Assembly (NCBI RefSeq): GCF_030398335.1
Contig: NZ_JAOAOP010000012.1
Location: 1-64,000 of the forward strand
Length of the DNA stretch: 64,000 bases
Direction: 5' to 3'
Source: Aquibium sp. A9E412
GTDB lineage: Bacteria > Pseudomonadota > Alphaproteobacteria > Rhizobiales > Rhizobiaceae
The position numbers and the translations under genes were made by a program. The notes beneath the pieces were generated by a model that was given only the letters and a program-made list of their open reading frames with translations, was not told the DNA's origin and did no database searches. Shown here in pieces: positions 1 through 8,568 of the stretch (positions are counted from its first letter, which is position 1; each line of letters begins with the position of its first letter).

Positions 1-40
1 GCGGCCAACCCCGCGCCGCCCCTCATCCGCCCCTTCGGGG

Positions 41-70
41 CCCCTTCTCCCCGCAGGCGGGGAGAAGGGG
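41..70. repeat. GC-rich palindrome, first of a pair
   Basis: A perfect inverted repeat with 14-base arms (41-54 and 57-70) around a 2-base AG loop. The arms read CCCCTTCTCCCCGC and its complement. Palindromes of this CTCCCCGC...GCGGGGAG type are common between genes in rhizobial relatives, where they act as dispersed repeats or transcript-end hairpins. It lies beyond the stop of the minus-strand gene ending at 191, so it could also end that transcript. Confidence 0.7.
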
Positions 71-130
71 CGGCTGGCGTGTCGCCTTCATGCCGGCCGG
101 CAACGGCGCGTCGGCGAAGACGCGCGCCAC

Positions 131-169
131 CTCACCCTCTCCCCGCTTGCGGGGAGAGGGCAGGGTGAG
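131..169. repeat. GC-rich palindrome, second of a pair
   Basis: A nested inverted repeat. The inner arms are 135-146 and 149-160 (CCCTCTCCCCGC and complement, TT loop). The outer arms are CTCACCCT at 131-138 and AGGGTGAG at 162-169. It shares the CTCCCCGC core with the palindrome at 41-70 and lies 22 bases beyond the stop codon at 191. It is a likely copy of the same repeat family and may also terminate or protect the 3' end of the minus-strand transcript. Confidence 0.7.
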
Positions 170-190
170 GGGCGGCGCCGCGGGGGCCGG

Positions 191-1228
191 TCACGGGCCG
201 GTGTGGTGGTCGAGCACGGTGACCGGGTTGATCTCGCCGTCATAGCTCGCATCGACGTCGTAGCGCACCAGCGTGAAGCGGCCGTCGCGGAAGATCCACA
301 GCCCGTCGGAGGCGGCGTCGCCGAGCCCGCGCCATTTGGCGTGGGCCGAGATCGACAGCGTCTGCGGGTCGTAGCCGGAGTTCACCAGCCGGTCCTGCGC
401 GGTGTAGCCGATGATGCGCAGATCCTCGACCGTCTCGCTGGCGTCGTCGCGGTAGCGGATGTCGAGCTCCGGCGTGGCGAAGGACAGCGGCAGCACCTCG
501 CCGGCGTCGTTGGCCAGCACGTAGACATGGATCTCGTTGTAGGCGCCGTTGAAGCACCAGAAGCGGAACAGCCGCGCCTCGCGCTGCGGCTGGTCGGGAT
601 CGTCATAGGCGTAGTTGAAGCGGATGGTGTGCGCTTCCGGTTCGGCCGCGTCGGGCGCGGCGTCGGGTGCCAGCGACTGGCAGATGCCGTCATAGTGTGC
701 CGCGAACGCCGCCCGCGCGCGCTGCAGAAGCGCGTCGCCGGCCGGCACCGCGCGGTCGCCGCAGCGCGTCGGCAGCGCCGCGTCGAGCGGCTCGGTGGCG
801 ATCGCCAGACGCGCGCCGGTGATGTGCAGCGGCCTGAACGGCGTGCCCTGGATCTGCGGGTTGGCGAGCCGCAGCGTGTAGCAGCCGGCGAAGCGGCGCT
901 CCGAGCCGTCCGCCGCCGTCGCGGCGAGCGCCACGGGCACCTGGTAGACGACGCTGCCGGCCGCTCCCTCCTCGAGCGCCGGGCCGACGCGCAGCGCCAC
1001 ACGCTCGGTGTCGGCGTAGCCCTGCGCATAGGCCTCCAGGCTGTCGGCCGGCGGGGTGTCGAAATAGCCGTAGGCGCGGGCGTATTCCTTGCGGTTGATG
1101 GCGTTGTAGAGCGAGCGCACCAGGCTCTCGGCGCTCGAGCGGTCGTCGAGATAGGGCTCGGCCGCCGCCGCGGGTGCCGCGCCGGCGATCAGCATCGCAC
1201 CGGCGATCGCGCTGAGCAGTCGTCGCAT
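191..1228 (-). CDS. DUF1176-like exported protein
   Basis: A 345-residue protein with a clear signal peptide: Met-Arg-Arg, then a hydrophobic Ala/Ile-rich stretch, with likely cleavage after AAAA near residue 22. The C-terminal part (about 200-345) resembles DUF1176, a family of periplasmic proteins of unknown function, with aromatic and acidic stretches such as FRFWCFNGAYNE and SDGLWIFRDGRFTLVRYD. Two cysteines in the middle and one in FWCFN could form a disulfide in the periplasm. The gene stands alone on the minus strand, followed by two palindromes. No enzymatic motif is visible. The family assignment is from remembered sequence features and is moderately secure. Confidence 0.75.
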   Translation of the reverse strand: MRRLLSAIAGAMLIAGAAPAAAAEPYLDDRSSAESLVRSLYNAINRKEYARAYGYFDTPPADSLEAYAQGYADTERVALRVGPALEEGAAGSVVYQVPVALAATAADGSERRFAGCYTLRLANPQIQGTPFRPLHITGARLAIATEPLDAALPTRCGDRAVPAGDALLQRARAAFAAHYDGICQSLAPDAAPDAAEPEAHTIRFNYAYDDPDQPQREARLFRFWCFNGAYNEIHVYVLANDAGEVLPLSFATPELDIRYRDDASETVEDLRIIGYTAQDRLVNSGYDPQTLSISAHAKWRGLGDAASDGLWIFRDGRFTLVRYDVDASYDGEINPVTVLDHHTGP

Positions 1229-1418
1229 GTCGGGCCTCCAGGCTTGCGAGGCGGCGATGATAGCACCGAAAGGCCGGGCGAAGGAGGCCGCGGTGGCGCG
1301 GCGGCTGGCCGCGCGGCACGCCGATCGCTAAATTGCCATGGGCCGGATCAGACCTTTCTTAACGCCGGCGCTCTAGCCTCCGTCGACGGAGAGGCCGGAC
1401 GATGAGCCGAGGGAGACG

Positions 1419-1877
1419 ATGATGGCGGGCGCCGCCGGCCGCGACTTCGCGGCGATGCTCGACGATCTTCTGGAGGATGCCGAGGTGCCGGAGGACGGCG
1501 CCCGGCTCACCGTCTCGCTCGACTATCTCGCCGTCGTGGAGGAGCTGCATTCGGGCCGCATCAGCATCGGCGACGAGGCCGCGGCCTATGCCGAGGCCGG
1601 CGCCGGCGAGGCGCCGCGCGCGACAGAGCCGGCCGGCGCGGATGCTTCGCCGCCGCCGCCGCTGCCGCCGATCGAGCCGGAGGCGGTCGCCGCCGAGCTC
1701 GGGCTTTCCGGCCGCAAGGTTCCGGCCGATCTCGACCGGCTGCGCCGCGACTTCGCCTTCGCCAACCATCCCGACCGCGTGCCCGAGGCGCTGCGCGCGC
1801 GCGCCATGATCCGCATGCAGATCGCCAACATGCTGATCGACGAGGCTCGCCGCGGCCGGCCGCGGCGGCGCGGCTGA
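1419..1877 (+). CDS. small J-domain-like (DnaJ-related) protein
   Basis: A 152-residue cytosolic protein. Residues 1-60 are acidic and helical, residues 60-85 are a low-complexity Ala/Pro linker, and residues 86-147 resemble a degenerate J domain with an intact His-Pro-Asp at 117-119 (FANHPDRVPEALR) followed by a helix with NMLIDEA. J domains stimulate the ATPase of Hsp70 (DnaK), and HPD is the essential contact. There is no Gly/Phe or zinc-finger region, so it is a short specialised co-chaperone at most. ATG codons at 1419 and 1422 are both possible; the purine-rich GAGGGAGACG at 1408-1417 serves either, and 1422 has the better spacing. Confidence 0.7.
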   Translation: MMAGAAGRDFAAMLDDLLEDAEVPEDGARLTVSLDYLAVVEELHSGRISIGDEAAAYAEAGAGEAPRATEPAGADASPPPPLPPIEPEAVAAELGLSGRKVPADLDRLRRDFAFANHPDRVPEALRARAMIRMQIANMLIDEARRGRPRRRG

Positions 1878-2180
1878 CGGGCCGGCGGGCCCGGCACGCG
1901 TCGGGCTCCCGCCTCCGGCAGACGGCGCGCCCGGCAAGCCGGCGGGGCCATGTCGCGCGGGTCGGCGGCTTTTGCGAGGCGTTTGTCGGCGATGACGGAG
2001 GGAGCGGACGGCGACGTTGCGCTTGCCGCGCCGGGGGCAGCGCGGCAAGCGCTGGGGCCGGTCGTTGGGGCAAAGGTTCCGGCCCCGCCGCGCCAAGTCG
2101 TCCGGCGCGGAAACCGCTGAAGGATCAGCGGTCTGACGGCGCGTGCTGACTCGCGCCGTCAAGCAGGTGTCGTGCTCCCG
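1878..2180. other. gene-free stretch with two adjacent hairpins
   Basis: I see no convincing gene here. The notable content is two neighbouring stem-loops: 2113-2120 with 2125-2132 (8 bp, AGGA loop) and 2135-2143 with 2152-2160 (9 bp, GACGGCGCG arm, 8-base loop). Neither is followed by a T-run on either strand. They abut the dispersed repeat at 2181-2279 and may be part of the same composite element. Confidence 0.55.
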
Positions 2181-2279
2181 GAGCCGTTCTGCCTGTCAGG
2201 GAATCGCAGGTCGGCTCCAGCCTGTTGTCGCGACGCGTCTCCGGACGGCGAGCCGGTTTCCACGTCGCCCGGCAACGCG
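2181..2279 (-). repeat. dispersed intergenic repeat, copy 1
   Basis: Read on the minus strand, this stretch of about 100 bases aligns with 26206-26306 on the plus strand. Shared blocks include GGAAACCGG, TCGCCGT, CGCGTCG, AGCCG, CTGCG, TTCC, GGCAGA and CGGCTC in the same order and nearly the same spacing. Both copies lie between genes, directly at a stop codon. The sequence resembles short intergenic repeats that I recall as common in rhizobial genomes. No coding capacity is apparent. Confidence 0.7.
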
Positions 2280-2741
2280 CTAGTTCGCCCCCGCGCGATA
2301 GAAGACGCTCGGCGCCTCGCCGGCCGTGCGCGACACGGCGTAGACGTCGTAGCGCGCGGCCGGGTCGTAGCCCATGCCGAGCGAGCCCTGCGGCATGCCC
2401 GGCACGGCGATGCCGGCGATCTCCGGCCGCTTCTCGAGCAGCGTCTCGACCGCCTCGAGCGGCACGTGCCCCTCGACGAAATAGCCGCCGATGCCGGCGG
2501 TGTGGCAGGCGGCCATGTCGTCGGGCACGCCGGCCTGCGCCTTGACCGGCGCGAGATCCTCCAGATCGCGCGAGACCACGGTGAAGCCGGCCTTCTCCAT
2601 CGCCTCGGCCCAGGCGTGGCAGCAGCCGCACCAGGGCGTCTTGAAGACGGTGAGGGTTTCGGTCTCGGCGGCCGCCAGCGCGGCGGGGGCGAGGCCGGCC
2701 GCGGCGAAGGCGGCGGCGGCGAGGGCGGATTTCAGGCGCAT
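2280..2741 (-). CDS. DUF411 family exported metal-related protein
   Basis: A 153-residue protein with a signal peptide (MRLKSALAAAAF..., probable cleavage near ALAAA) and a DUF411 domain. A thioredoxin-like CGCC motif sits in TPWCGCCHAW, and later sections read HTAGIGGYFVEGHVP and GIAVPGMPQGSLGMGYD. DUF411 proteins are periplasmic and often lie near copper resistance genes, so copper binding or thiol chemistry is likely; the exact role is unknown. I chose the ATG at 2741 because GGAG lies 6 bases upstream. The ATG at 2747 directly abuts that site and is too close. No copper genes are adjacent. Confidence 0.85.
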   Translation of the reverse strand: MRLKSALAAAAFAAAGLAPAALAAAETETLTVFKTPWCGCCHAWAEAMEKAGFTVVSRDLEDLAPVKAQAGVPDDMAACHTAGIGGYFVEGHVPLEAVETLLEKRPEIAGIAVPGMPQGSLGMGYDPAARYDVYAVSRTAGEAPSVFYRAGAN

Positions 2742-2898
2742 CGGCATCTCCGGAGCAAGCGGGAGGGCCGGGCGGCCTGCACCGCTCGGCCCAGTTTGTC
2801 GCAAGCTAAGGGTTCCCGCGACGGAAAGGTCAAGGGGCACATCCGCTTTCATGCGACAAAACGAGGGCGAGGCCGGGCGCGCGAGGGCGGAGGCCGCA

Positions 2899-2936
2899 CG
2901 AAAAAGCCGACCACGGTCGCGCGGCCGGCTTTTTCG
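2899..2936 (-). terminator. intrinsic terminator after nrdJ
   Basis: Perfect arms CGAAAAAGCCG (2899-2909) and CGGCTTTTTCG (2926-2936) enclose a GC-rich 16-base loop. Read leftward, the 3' arm carries five T residues. It lies about 100 bases beyond the nrdJ stop and would also work for rightward transcripts because of its symmetry. Confidence 0.6.
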
Positions 2937-3036
2937 TCGTTTCCGGTGCCGGCCGCGGCCGGCCCGGTTCGCATCGCGCCGCCGGCTTCGGCAGGCCGAA
3001 GGCGGCGCGAATGGCCGCCTCGCACCCTGTGCCCGG

Positions 3037-6000
3037 CTAGCTGCAGCCGCTGGTCGAGCCGCAGGTGTCGCACTTCTCGCAGGTGCCGTTGCGCACCATG
3101 GTGAAGTTCTGGCACTCCGAGCACATGTTGCCGGTGTAGCCCTGCATGATCGCCTTCTGGCGCCGCTCGGCCGCGACCGCCTTGGCCTCGGCCGCCTCGC
3201 GCGCCGCCTCGTCGGTGAACGGCCCGGCCTCGGGCGCCTCCTGCGCCACCTCCTCGGCAAGCTCTCGGGCGCGCTCCTCGTAGTCGCGCTTGAAGGCGGT
3301 CGCCGTCTCCTCGCGCTCGGCGACGGCCGGCTTGAGCGCCGTCACGCTGGCGCCCGCGGCGACCGCGCGCACCGCCCCGGAGCGGCCGCCGCCGGCGGGC
3401 GCCGGCCTGCCGGCCGCGCCGTCGCCGGCCTGGCCCTTCGGGTCGCCCGCCTGGCCGCTCACCACCTTGAGCGGCGCACCGCGCGTCAGCCCCTTGGAGA
3501 AGGGCAGCGACTTGCCTTCCGAGATGCCCTTGCCGAGCGCGGTGTTGGTGAAGTCCGAGGTGTCGACATGGGCGAGGTCGTGGCGGCCGAGATAGGAGAC
3601 CGCCAGCTCGCGGAACACGTAGTCGAGGATCGACGTGGCGTTCTTGATGGCGTCGTTGCCGACGACCATGCCGGCCGGCTCGAACTTGGTGAAGGTGAAG
3701 GCCTCGACATACTCCTCGAGCGGCACGCCGTACTGCAGGCCGAGCGAGATGGCGATGGCGAAGTTGTTCATCATCGCCCGGAAGGCCGCGCCCTCCTTGT
3801 GCATGTCGATGAAGATCTCGCCGAGCCGGCCGTCGTCGAACTCGCCGGTGCGCAGATAGACCTTGTGGCCGCCGATCACCGCCTTCTGGGTGTAGCCCTT
3901 GCGCCGGTTGGGCAGCTTCTCGCGCTCGCGCACCACCTTCTCGACGATGCGCTCGACGATCTTCTCCGTCACCTGCGCGGCGCGCGCCGCCGTCGGCGCG
4001 GCGACCAGCTCCTCGACCAGGTCGTCGGTCTCCTCGTCGTCGTCCGACAGCAGCGAGGCGTTGAGCGGCTGCGACAGCTTGGAGCCGTCGCGGTAGAGCG
4101 CGTTGGCCTTCAGCCCGAGCTTCCACGACAGCATGTAGGCCGACTTGCAGTCCTCGACCGTCGCCTCGTTGGGCATGTTGATGGTCTTGGAGATGGCGCC
4201 CGAGATGAAGGGCTGCGCGGCGGCCATCATGCGGATGTGGCTGTCGACCGACAGGTAGCGCCTGCCGACCTTGCCGCACGGGTTGGCGCAGTCGAACACC
4301 GGCAGGTGCTCGTCCTTCAGGTGCGGCGCGCCCTCCAGCGTCATGGCGCCGCAGATGTGGATGTTGGCCGCCTCGATCTCCTTGCGGGTGAAGCCGAGAT
4401 GCAGCAGCAGGTCGAAGGCCGGGTCGGACAGCTTCTCCTCCGGCACCATCAGCGCCGACATCTGCTCGTCGCCGATCGTCCAGCGGTTGAAGACGAACTT
4501 GATGTCGAAGGCCGACTTCAGCGCCGCGTTGATCGCCGCGATCGTCTCGTCCTTGAAGCCCTTGGCGCACAGCGTCGTCGGGTTGATGCCCGGCGCCTGG
4601 TCGAGATTGCCGTGGCCGACGGCATAGGCCTCGATCTCGGCGATCTCGGCTTCCGAGTAGCCGAGCGTGCGCAGCGCCTCCGGCACCGCCCGGTTGATGA
4701 TCTTGAAGTAGCCGCCGCCGGCCAGCTTCTTGAACTTGACCAGCGCGAAGTCGGGCTCGATGCCGGTGGTGTCGCAGTCCATCACCAGGCCGATCGTGCC
4801 GGTCGGCGCGATCACCGTCGCCTGGGCGTTGCGGTAGCCGTGCTTCTCGCCGAGCGCCAGCGCCCGGTCCCAGGCGCTGCGGGCGTGCTCGACCAGCGCC
4901 GGGTCGGGGCAGTCCTCGGCCCGGAGCGGCACCGGGTTGACCGACAGCGCCTCATAGCCGCCCGCCTCGCCATGCGCGGCGCGCCGGTGGTTGCGGATCA
5001 CCCGCAGCATGCTGTCGGCGTTGCGCTCGTATTCGGGGAAGGGGCCGAGCTCGCCGGCCATCTCCGCCGAGGTGGCGTAGGCGACGCCGGTCATGATCGC
5101 CGTCAGCGTGCCGCAGATGGCGCGCCCCTCCGCCGAATCGTAGGGGATGCCGCTGGTCATCAGCAGCCCGCCGATGTTGGCGTAGCCGAGGCCGAGCGTG
5201 CGGTAGGCGTAGGACAGCCGGGCGATCTCCCGCGACGGGAACTGCGCCATCATCACCGAGATCTCGAGCACCATGGTCCACAGCCGCACCGTGTGCTCGT
5301 AGGCGGCGACGTCGATCCGCCCGTCCTTGCCGCGATAGGTCAGCAGGTTGATCGAGGCCAGGTTGCAGGCGGTGTCGTCGAGGAACATGTACTCCGAGCA
5401 CGGATTGGAGGCGCGGATGCGCCCGCCGGCCGGCGAGGTGTGCCAGTCGTTCATCGTCGTGTTGAAGTGCAGGCCCGGGTCGGCCGAGGCCCAGGCGGCG
5501 TGGCCGATCTTCTCCCACAGGTCGCGCGCCTTGACGGTGCGCGCCAGCTTGCCGTCGGTGCGCCGCATCAGGTTCCAGTCGCCGTCGGCCTCGACGGCGC
5601 GCAGGAAGTCGTCGGTCAGCGACACCGAGTTGTTCGAGTTCTGGCCGGAGACCGTCAGATAGGCTTCCGAATCCCAGTCGGTGTCGTAGGTCGGGAAGCT
5701 GATCGCGGTGTAGCCCTGGCGCGCGAACTGGATGACGCGCTTGATGTAGTTCTCCGGCACGGCGTTCTTCTTGGCCGCGCGCACCTCGCGCTTGAGCGCC
5801 GGGTTCTTGGCCGGGTCGAAGCAGTCGTCGCGCGTCTCCTCCGAGCCCGCCTCGCAGTTGACGCAGGCGCGCATGATCGCCTCGAGGTGCTTGCGCACGA
5901 TCTTCGAGCCGGTGACCAGCGCGGCGACCTTCTGCTCCTCGGTCACCTTCCAGTCGATATAGGCCTCGATGTCGGGATGGTCGGCGTCGACCACCACCAT

Positions 6001-6837
6001 CTTGGCCGCGCGCCGCGTCGTGCCGCCCGACTTGATGGCGCCGGCGGCGCGGTCGCCGATCTTGAGGAACGACATCAGGCCGGACGACTTGCCGCCGCCC
6101 GACAGCCGCTCGCCCTCGCCGCGCAGGCGCGAGAAGTTGGAGCCGGTGCCCGAGCCGTACTTGAACAGCCGCGCCTCGCGCACCCACAGGTCCATGATGC
6201 CGCTCTCGTTCACCAGGTCGTCCTCGACCGATTGGATGAAGCAGGCGTGCGGCTGCGGGTGCTCGTAGGCCGACTTGGAGCGGGTCAGCTTGCCGGTGAA
6301 GGGGTCGACGTAGAAATGGCCCTGGCCGGGGCCGTCGATGCCGTAGGCCCAGTAAAGGCCGGTGTTGAACCATTGCGGGCTGTTCGGCGCCACGCGCTGG
6401 GTGGCGAGCATGTAGCACAGCTCGTCCATGAAGGCGCGCGCGTCGCCCTCCGAATCGAAGTAGCCGCCCTTCCAGCCCCAGTAGGTCCAGGTGCCGGCGA
6501 GCCGGTCGAAGACCTGGCGCGCGTCGCTCTCCGAGCCGCTGCGCGCCTCCTCCGGCAGCGCGGCGAGCGCCGCCTCGTCGGCCACCGAGCGCCACAGGAA
6601 GGAGGGCACGTCGTTCTCCTCGACGCGCTTCAGGCGCGCCGGCACGCCGGCCTTGCGGAAATACTTCTGCGCCAGGATGTCGGCGGCGACCTGGCTGAAC
6701 TGCGCCGGCACGTCGATGTCGGCCAGCCGGAAGACGACCGAGCCGTCCGGATTCCTGATTTCGCTCGTCGCCTTGCGGAAGGCGATCTCGGCATAGGGCG
6801 ATTGCCCTTCCTTGGTGAACCGGCGTTCGATCCGCAT
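3037..6837 (-). CDS. nrdJ: adenosylcobalamin-dependent (class II) ribonucleotide reductase
   Basis: A 1266-residue enzyme that converts ribonucleotides to deoxyribonucleotides using adenosylcobalamin as radical source, so it needs no oxygen. The length fits the large alphaproteobacterial NrdJ type. Visible landmarks are Cys199 in HACFIQS (first of the redox pair region), NPCSE at 478-482, Cys491 in [12 protein letters not shown], and a C-terminal tail with CSEC, CEKC and a final CGSTSGCS, which is thought to re-reduce the active site. An Ala/Gly-rich linker of about 100 residues precedes the tail and varies in this family. Transcription starts far upstream, leaving a long structured leader. 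The terminator at 2899-2936 closes the unit. It is monocistronic. Confidence 0.97.
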   Translation of the reverse strand: MRIERRFTKEGQSPYAEIAFRKATSEIRNPDGSVVFRLADIDVPAQFSQVAADILAQKYFRKAGVPARLKRVEENDVPSFLWRSVADEAALAALPEEARSGSESDARQVFDRLAGTWTYWGWKGGYFDSEGDARAFMDELCYMLATQRVAPNSPQWFNTGLYWAYGIDGPGQGHFYVDPFTGKLTRSKSAYEHPQPHACFIQSVEDDLVNESGIMDLWVREARLFKYGSGTGSNFSRLRGEGERLSGGGKSSGLMSFLKIGDRAAGAIKSGGTTRRAAKMVVVDADHPDIEAYIDWKVTEEQKVAALVTGSKIVRKHLEAIMRACVNCEAGSEETRDDCFDPAKNPALKREVRAAKKNAVPENYIKRVIQFARQGYTAISFPTYDTDWDSEAYLTVSGQNSNNSVSLTDDFLRAVEADGDWNLMRRTDGKLARTVKARDLWEKIGHAAWASADPGLHFNTTMNDWHTSPAGGRIRASNPCSEYMFLDDTACNLASINLLTYRGKDGRIDVAAYEHTVRLWTMVLEISVMMAQFPSREIARLSYAYRTLGLGYANIGGLLMTSGIPYDSAEGRAICGTLTAIMTGVAYATSAEMAGELGPFPEYERNADSMLRVIRNHRRAAHGEAGGYEALSVNPVPLRAEDCPDPALVEHARSAWDRALALGEKHGYRNAQATVIAPTGTIGLVMDCDTTGIEPDFALVKFKKLAGGGYFKIINRAVPEALRTLGYSEAEIAEIEAYAVGHGNLDQAPGINPTTLCAKGFKDETIAAINAALKSAFDIKFVFNRWTIGDEQMSALMVPEEKLSDPAFDLLLHLGFTRKEIEAANIHICGAMTLEGAPHLKDEHLPVFDCANPCGKVGRRYLSVDSHIRMMAAAQPFISGAISKTINMPNEATVEDCKSAYMLSWKLGLKANALYRDGSKLSQPLNASLLSDDDEETDDLVEELVAAPTAARAAQVTEKIVERIVEKVVREREKLPNRRKGYTQKAVIGGHKVYLRTGEFDDGRLGEIFIDMHKEGAAFRAMMNNFAIAISLGLQYGVPLEEYVEAFTFTKFEPAGMVVGNDAIKNATSILDYVFRELAVSYLGRHDLAHVDTSDFTNTALGKGISEGKSLPFSKGLTRGAPLKVVSGQAGDPKGQAGDGAAGRPAPAGGGRSGAVRAVAAGASVTALKPAVAEREETATAFKRDYEERARELAEEVAQEAPEAGPFTDEAAREAAEAKAVAAERRQKAIMQGYTGNMCSECQNFTMVRNGTCEKCDTCGSTSGCS

Positions 6838-6840
6838 CGT

Positions 6841-7080
6841 CGTCCCTCTTCAGTCCTATATGTAGCGCCCGGCCGAGCGGATTTCCCCATCCGTCCCGCG
6901 GCCGGCGGCGCTGGTCCGCCGCTGTTGCGTCCGCAGCCCTGCGGACGGCTCTCCTGGCGCCGCGGCCCGGCATGCGCGACGCGTCCCGCCCGTGTGGCGG
7001 CACCGTCGACGCTGCGCGAGCCCCGGCGGGTCTCGTCTGACGCCTGATTGGCAAGCCCCTCTGAGAAGGGCTCACAGTAT
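6841..7080 (-). promoter_or_regulatory. long structured leader of nrdJ with a B12-box-like element
   Basis: The 240 bases before nrdJ lack a gene but carry structure. On the minus strand, 6959 to 6943 reads CGCCAGGAGAGCCGTCC, matching about 12 of 16 positions of the cobalamin-riboswitch B12 box as I remember it. It overlaps a perfect 8-bp hairpin (6929-6936 with 6939-6946). A GC-rich hairpin GGCGG...CCGCC follows toward the gene. I could not find the strict GCCACTG core; GCCACAC lies nearby. A riboswitch before a B12-dependent enzyme would be unusual, so this is a candidate only. Confidence 0.35.
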
Positions 7081-7097
7081 CTAGTGCCGAGGCTGCC

Positions 7098-7135
7098 CGT
7101 AAACACCTAAATATAGTATTAACAGGTGATTTACG
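7098..7135. promoter_or_regulatory. AT-rich imperfect palindrome upstream of nrdJ
   Basis: Arms CGTAAA-CACCT (7098-7108) and AGGTG-A-TTTACG (7124-7135) flank an AT-rich centre, AAATATAGTATTAAC. The block stands out sharply from the surrounding GC-rich DNA. It is a plausible promoter or operator for nrdJ, about 260 bases upstream of its start. It also contains TTAA-N7-TTTA (7119-7133), one base off the CtrA pattern TTAA-N7-TTAA. Which protein binds it is unknown. Confidence 0.45.
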
Positions 7136-7352
7136 CCAGTCCCCGCGCCACGCGCCAAACCCCTCCGTCGACGGCGAAACCGCCTCCGGCCACCCGCGCG
7201 AAAGCGCGGGCGGAAGCCCCTTTCAGGTACGCATAAAATGGAAAAAAGACCGGCCTCGAAACTTTCCGGCCGCGCCTCAACCCGAAGCGCATGGCCCATA
7301 CAAAGCGACTCGCCGGGGGGCGTCAAGGACTCGTTTGTTGGAAGTTTTGTGA

Positions 7353-7368
7353 CCCCAATATCTTGTGT
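7353..7368. promoter_or_regulatory. NrdR-box-like site
   Basis: CCCCAATATCTTGTGT matches 13 of 16 positions of the NrdR box consensus ACACWATATATWGTGT, as I recall it. NrdR represses ribonucleotide reductase genes, usually through two boxes a few helical turns apart; I found no convincing second box. The site is about 515 bases before nrdJ and 60 bases beyond the MerR stop. The rest of 7136-7428 shows no gene and no other clear signal. Confidence 0.35.
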
Positions 7369-7428
7369 GTCACGAATGTGGATAGCGGGGACCGCCGCGC
7401 CCGCGCGCGGCGTGCCGTGCGCGGCCTT

Positions 7429-7842
7429 TCAGTGCGCGCCGGTGCAGTGGGAGTGGTCGGCGAGCGCCTCCAGGACCCGGCATTCCGCGACGCTGCCGGC
7501 GCTGCAGGCCGCGGCGATGCGGGCGAGCTCGCGCTCGAGCCGCTCCAGCCGGGCGATGCGCGCGCGCACGGCGCGCAGATGGTCGGCGGCGATTCGGTCG
7601 GCCGCCGCGCACGGCCGCGCCGGGTGGCCGGCGAGCGCGATCAGGTCGCGAATCGCCTCGAGCGGGAAGCCGAGCTCGCGGGCGTGGCGGATGAAGACGA
7701 GGCGCTCCAGCGCCGCCGCGTCGTAGCGGCGCTGGTTGCCGGCGGTGCGTTCGGCCGCTTCCATCAGCCCGCACTGCTCGTAATAGCGGATGGTCGGGAC
7801 CTTGACGCCCGTGCGTCGCGCCAGCGTGCCGATCGAGTACAT
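7429..7842 (-). CDS. MerR family metal-responsive regulator (ZntR/CadR/PbrR type)
   Basis: A 137-residue regulator. An N-terminal winged helix-turn-helix (MYSIGTLARRTGVKVPTIRYYE, 1-40) is followed by a long dimerisation helix and a metal loop. Cys78, Cys113 and Cys121 match the three-cysteine set of zinc, cadmium and lead sensors, and a His/Cys-rich tail (DHSHCTGAH) may add ligands. It is transcribed divergently from a cation diffusion facilitator gene, with a perfect palindrome in the promoter between them. Such regulators unwind an over-long spacer on metal binding, so it probably controls the transporter. The metal cannot be fixed from sequence; zinc, cadmium or lead are the usual choices. 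Confidence 0.88.
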   Translation of the reverse strand: MYSIGTLARRTGVKVPTIRYYEQCGLMEAAERTAGNQRRYDAAALERLVFIRHARELGFPLEAIRDLIALAGHPARPCAAADRIAADHLRAVRARIARLERLERELARIAAACSAGSVAECRVLEALADHSHCTGAH

Positions 7843-7854
7843 CGCGAATCCCTC

Positions 7855-7885
7855 TTGAAGCTCTAGCCGCTAGAGACATTATGTC
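7855..7885 (+). promoter_or_regulatory. MerR-type promoter and operator of the CDF gene
   Basis: A -35-like TTGAAG (7855-7860) is followed at once by the perfect palindrome CTCTAGC-C-GCTAGAG (7861-7875) and then a poor -10 around 7877-7885 (CATTATGTC). With the -10 at 7880 the spacer is 19 bases, the overlong spacing typical of MerR-activated promoters. The -10 choice is uncertain, but the palindrome is exact. Confidence 0.7.
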
Positions 7886-7923
7886 GGGTCCGGACGGTTT
7901 CAAGACGCGATCCGGAGGATGCG

Positions 7924-8547
7924 ATGAGTGCGTCGTGCTGCGGCGGCAATGTGCGGTTCGAGGGCCTTTCGGCCGACTACAAGCGGCGGCTGTGGGCGGT
8001 GATCGCCATCAATGCCGGCATGTTCGGCGTCGAGATGGCGGCCGGCCACATGGCCGGCTCGCAGGCGCTCAAGGCCGACGCGCTCGACTTCTTCGGCGAC
8101 GCGGTGACCTACGGCCTGTCGCTGGCGGTGATCGGCGCCTCGCTCGGCGTGCGCAGCGCCGCGGCGCTGGCCAAGGGGCTGAGCCTGCTTGCCATGGGCC
8201 TGTGGGTGCTCGGCTCGACCGTCTACCACGTCTTCGTCGTCGGCGTGCCGCAGGCCGAGATCATGGGGGCGGTCGGCGTCCTGGCGCTGGCGGCCAATCT
8301 TGCGAGCGTGCTGCTTCTGGTGCGCTACAAGGACGGCGACGCCAATGTGCGCTCGGTCTGGCTGTGCTCGCGCAACGACGCGATCGGCAACGTGGCGGTG
8401 ATGGCGGCCGCGCTCGGCGTGTGGGGCACGGCGAGCGGCTGGCCCGATCTCGTCGTCGCCGGCATCATGGCCTCGCTGTTCCTGTCGTCGGCCTTCCAGA
8501 TCATCGTGCAGGCGCGGCGCGAGCGGCTGGCCGGCGCCGCCGCCTGA
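7924..8547 (+). CDS. cation diffusion facilitator family metal transporter
   Basis: A 207-residue inner-membrane protein with about five to six transmembrane helices. It has the CDF-type acidic metal sites: ADALDFFGDAVTYG in the second helix and SRNDAIGN in the fifth. It lacks the usual C-terminal cytoplasmic domain and stays at the short end of the family. The N terminus carries CCGG, possibly a metal-binding start. GGAGGA at 7914-7919 fixes the start. Paired with the divergent MerR regulator, it most likely exports a divalent metal such as zinc, cadmium or lead in exchange for protons. Confidence 0.85.
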   Translation: MSASCCGGNVRFEGLSADYKRRLWAVIAINAGMFGVEMAAGHMAGSQALKADALDFFGDAVTYGLSLAVIGASLGVRSAAALAKGLSLLAMGLWVLGSTVYHVFVVGVPQAEIMGAVGVLALAANLASVLLLVRYKDGDANVRSVWLCSRNDAIGNVAVMAAALGVWGTASGWPDLVVAGIMASLFLSSAFQIIVQARRERLAGAAA

Positions 8548-8568
8548 GGCGGCCACGCCGGCCGTGGC

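Noticed and set aside
2113-2160. Pair of hairpins as an intrinsic terminator for the J-domain gene
   Set aside because: Neither stem is followed by a T-run on the plus strand, and they are over 230 bases past the stop.
2491-7047. Plus-strand open frame of over 1500 codons opposite nrdJ
   Set aside because: Its product is an Arg/Val/Gly-rich string without domains, exactly complementary to nrdJ. Long antisense frames are expected in DNA this GC-rich.
7119-7133. CtrA binding site
   Set aside because: TTAA-N7-TTTA has one mismatch and the AT-rich block makes chance matches likely. I mention it only as part of the palindrome.
7081-7326. 81-codon minus-strand gene upstream of nrdJ
   Set aside because: The product is Arg-rich with no domain, it lacks a ribosome site and it runs through the operator-like palindrome.
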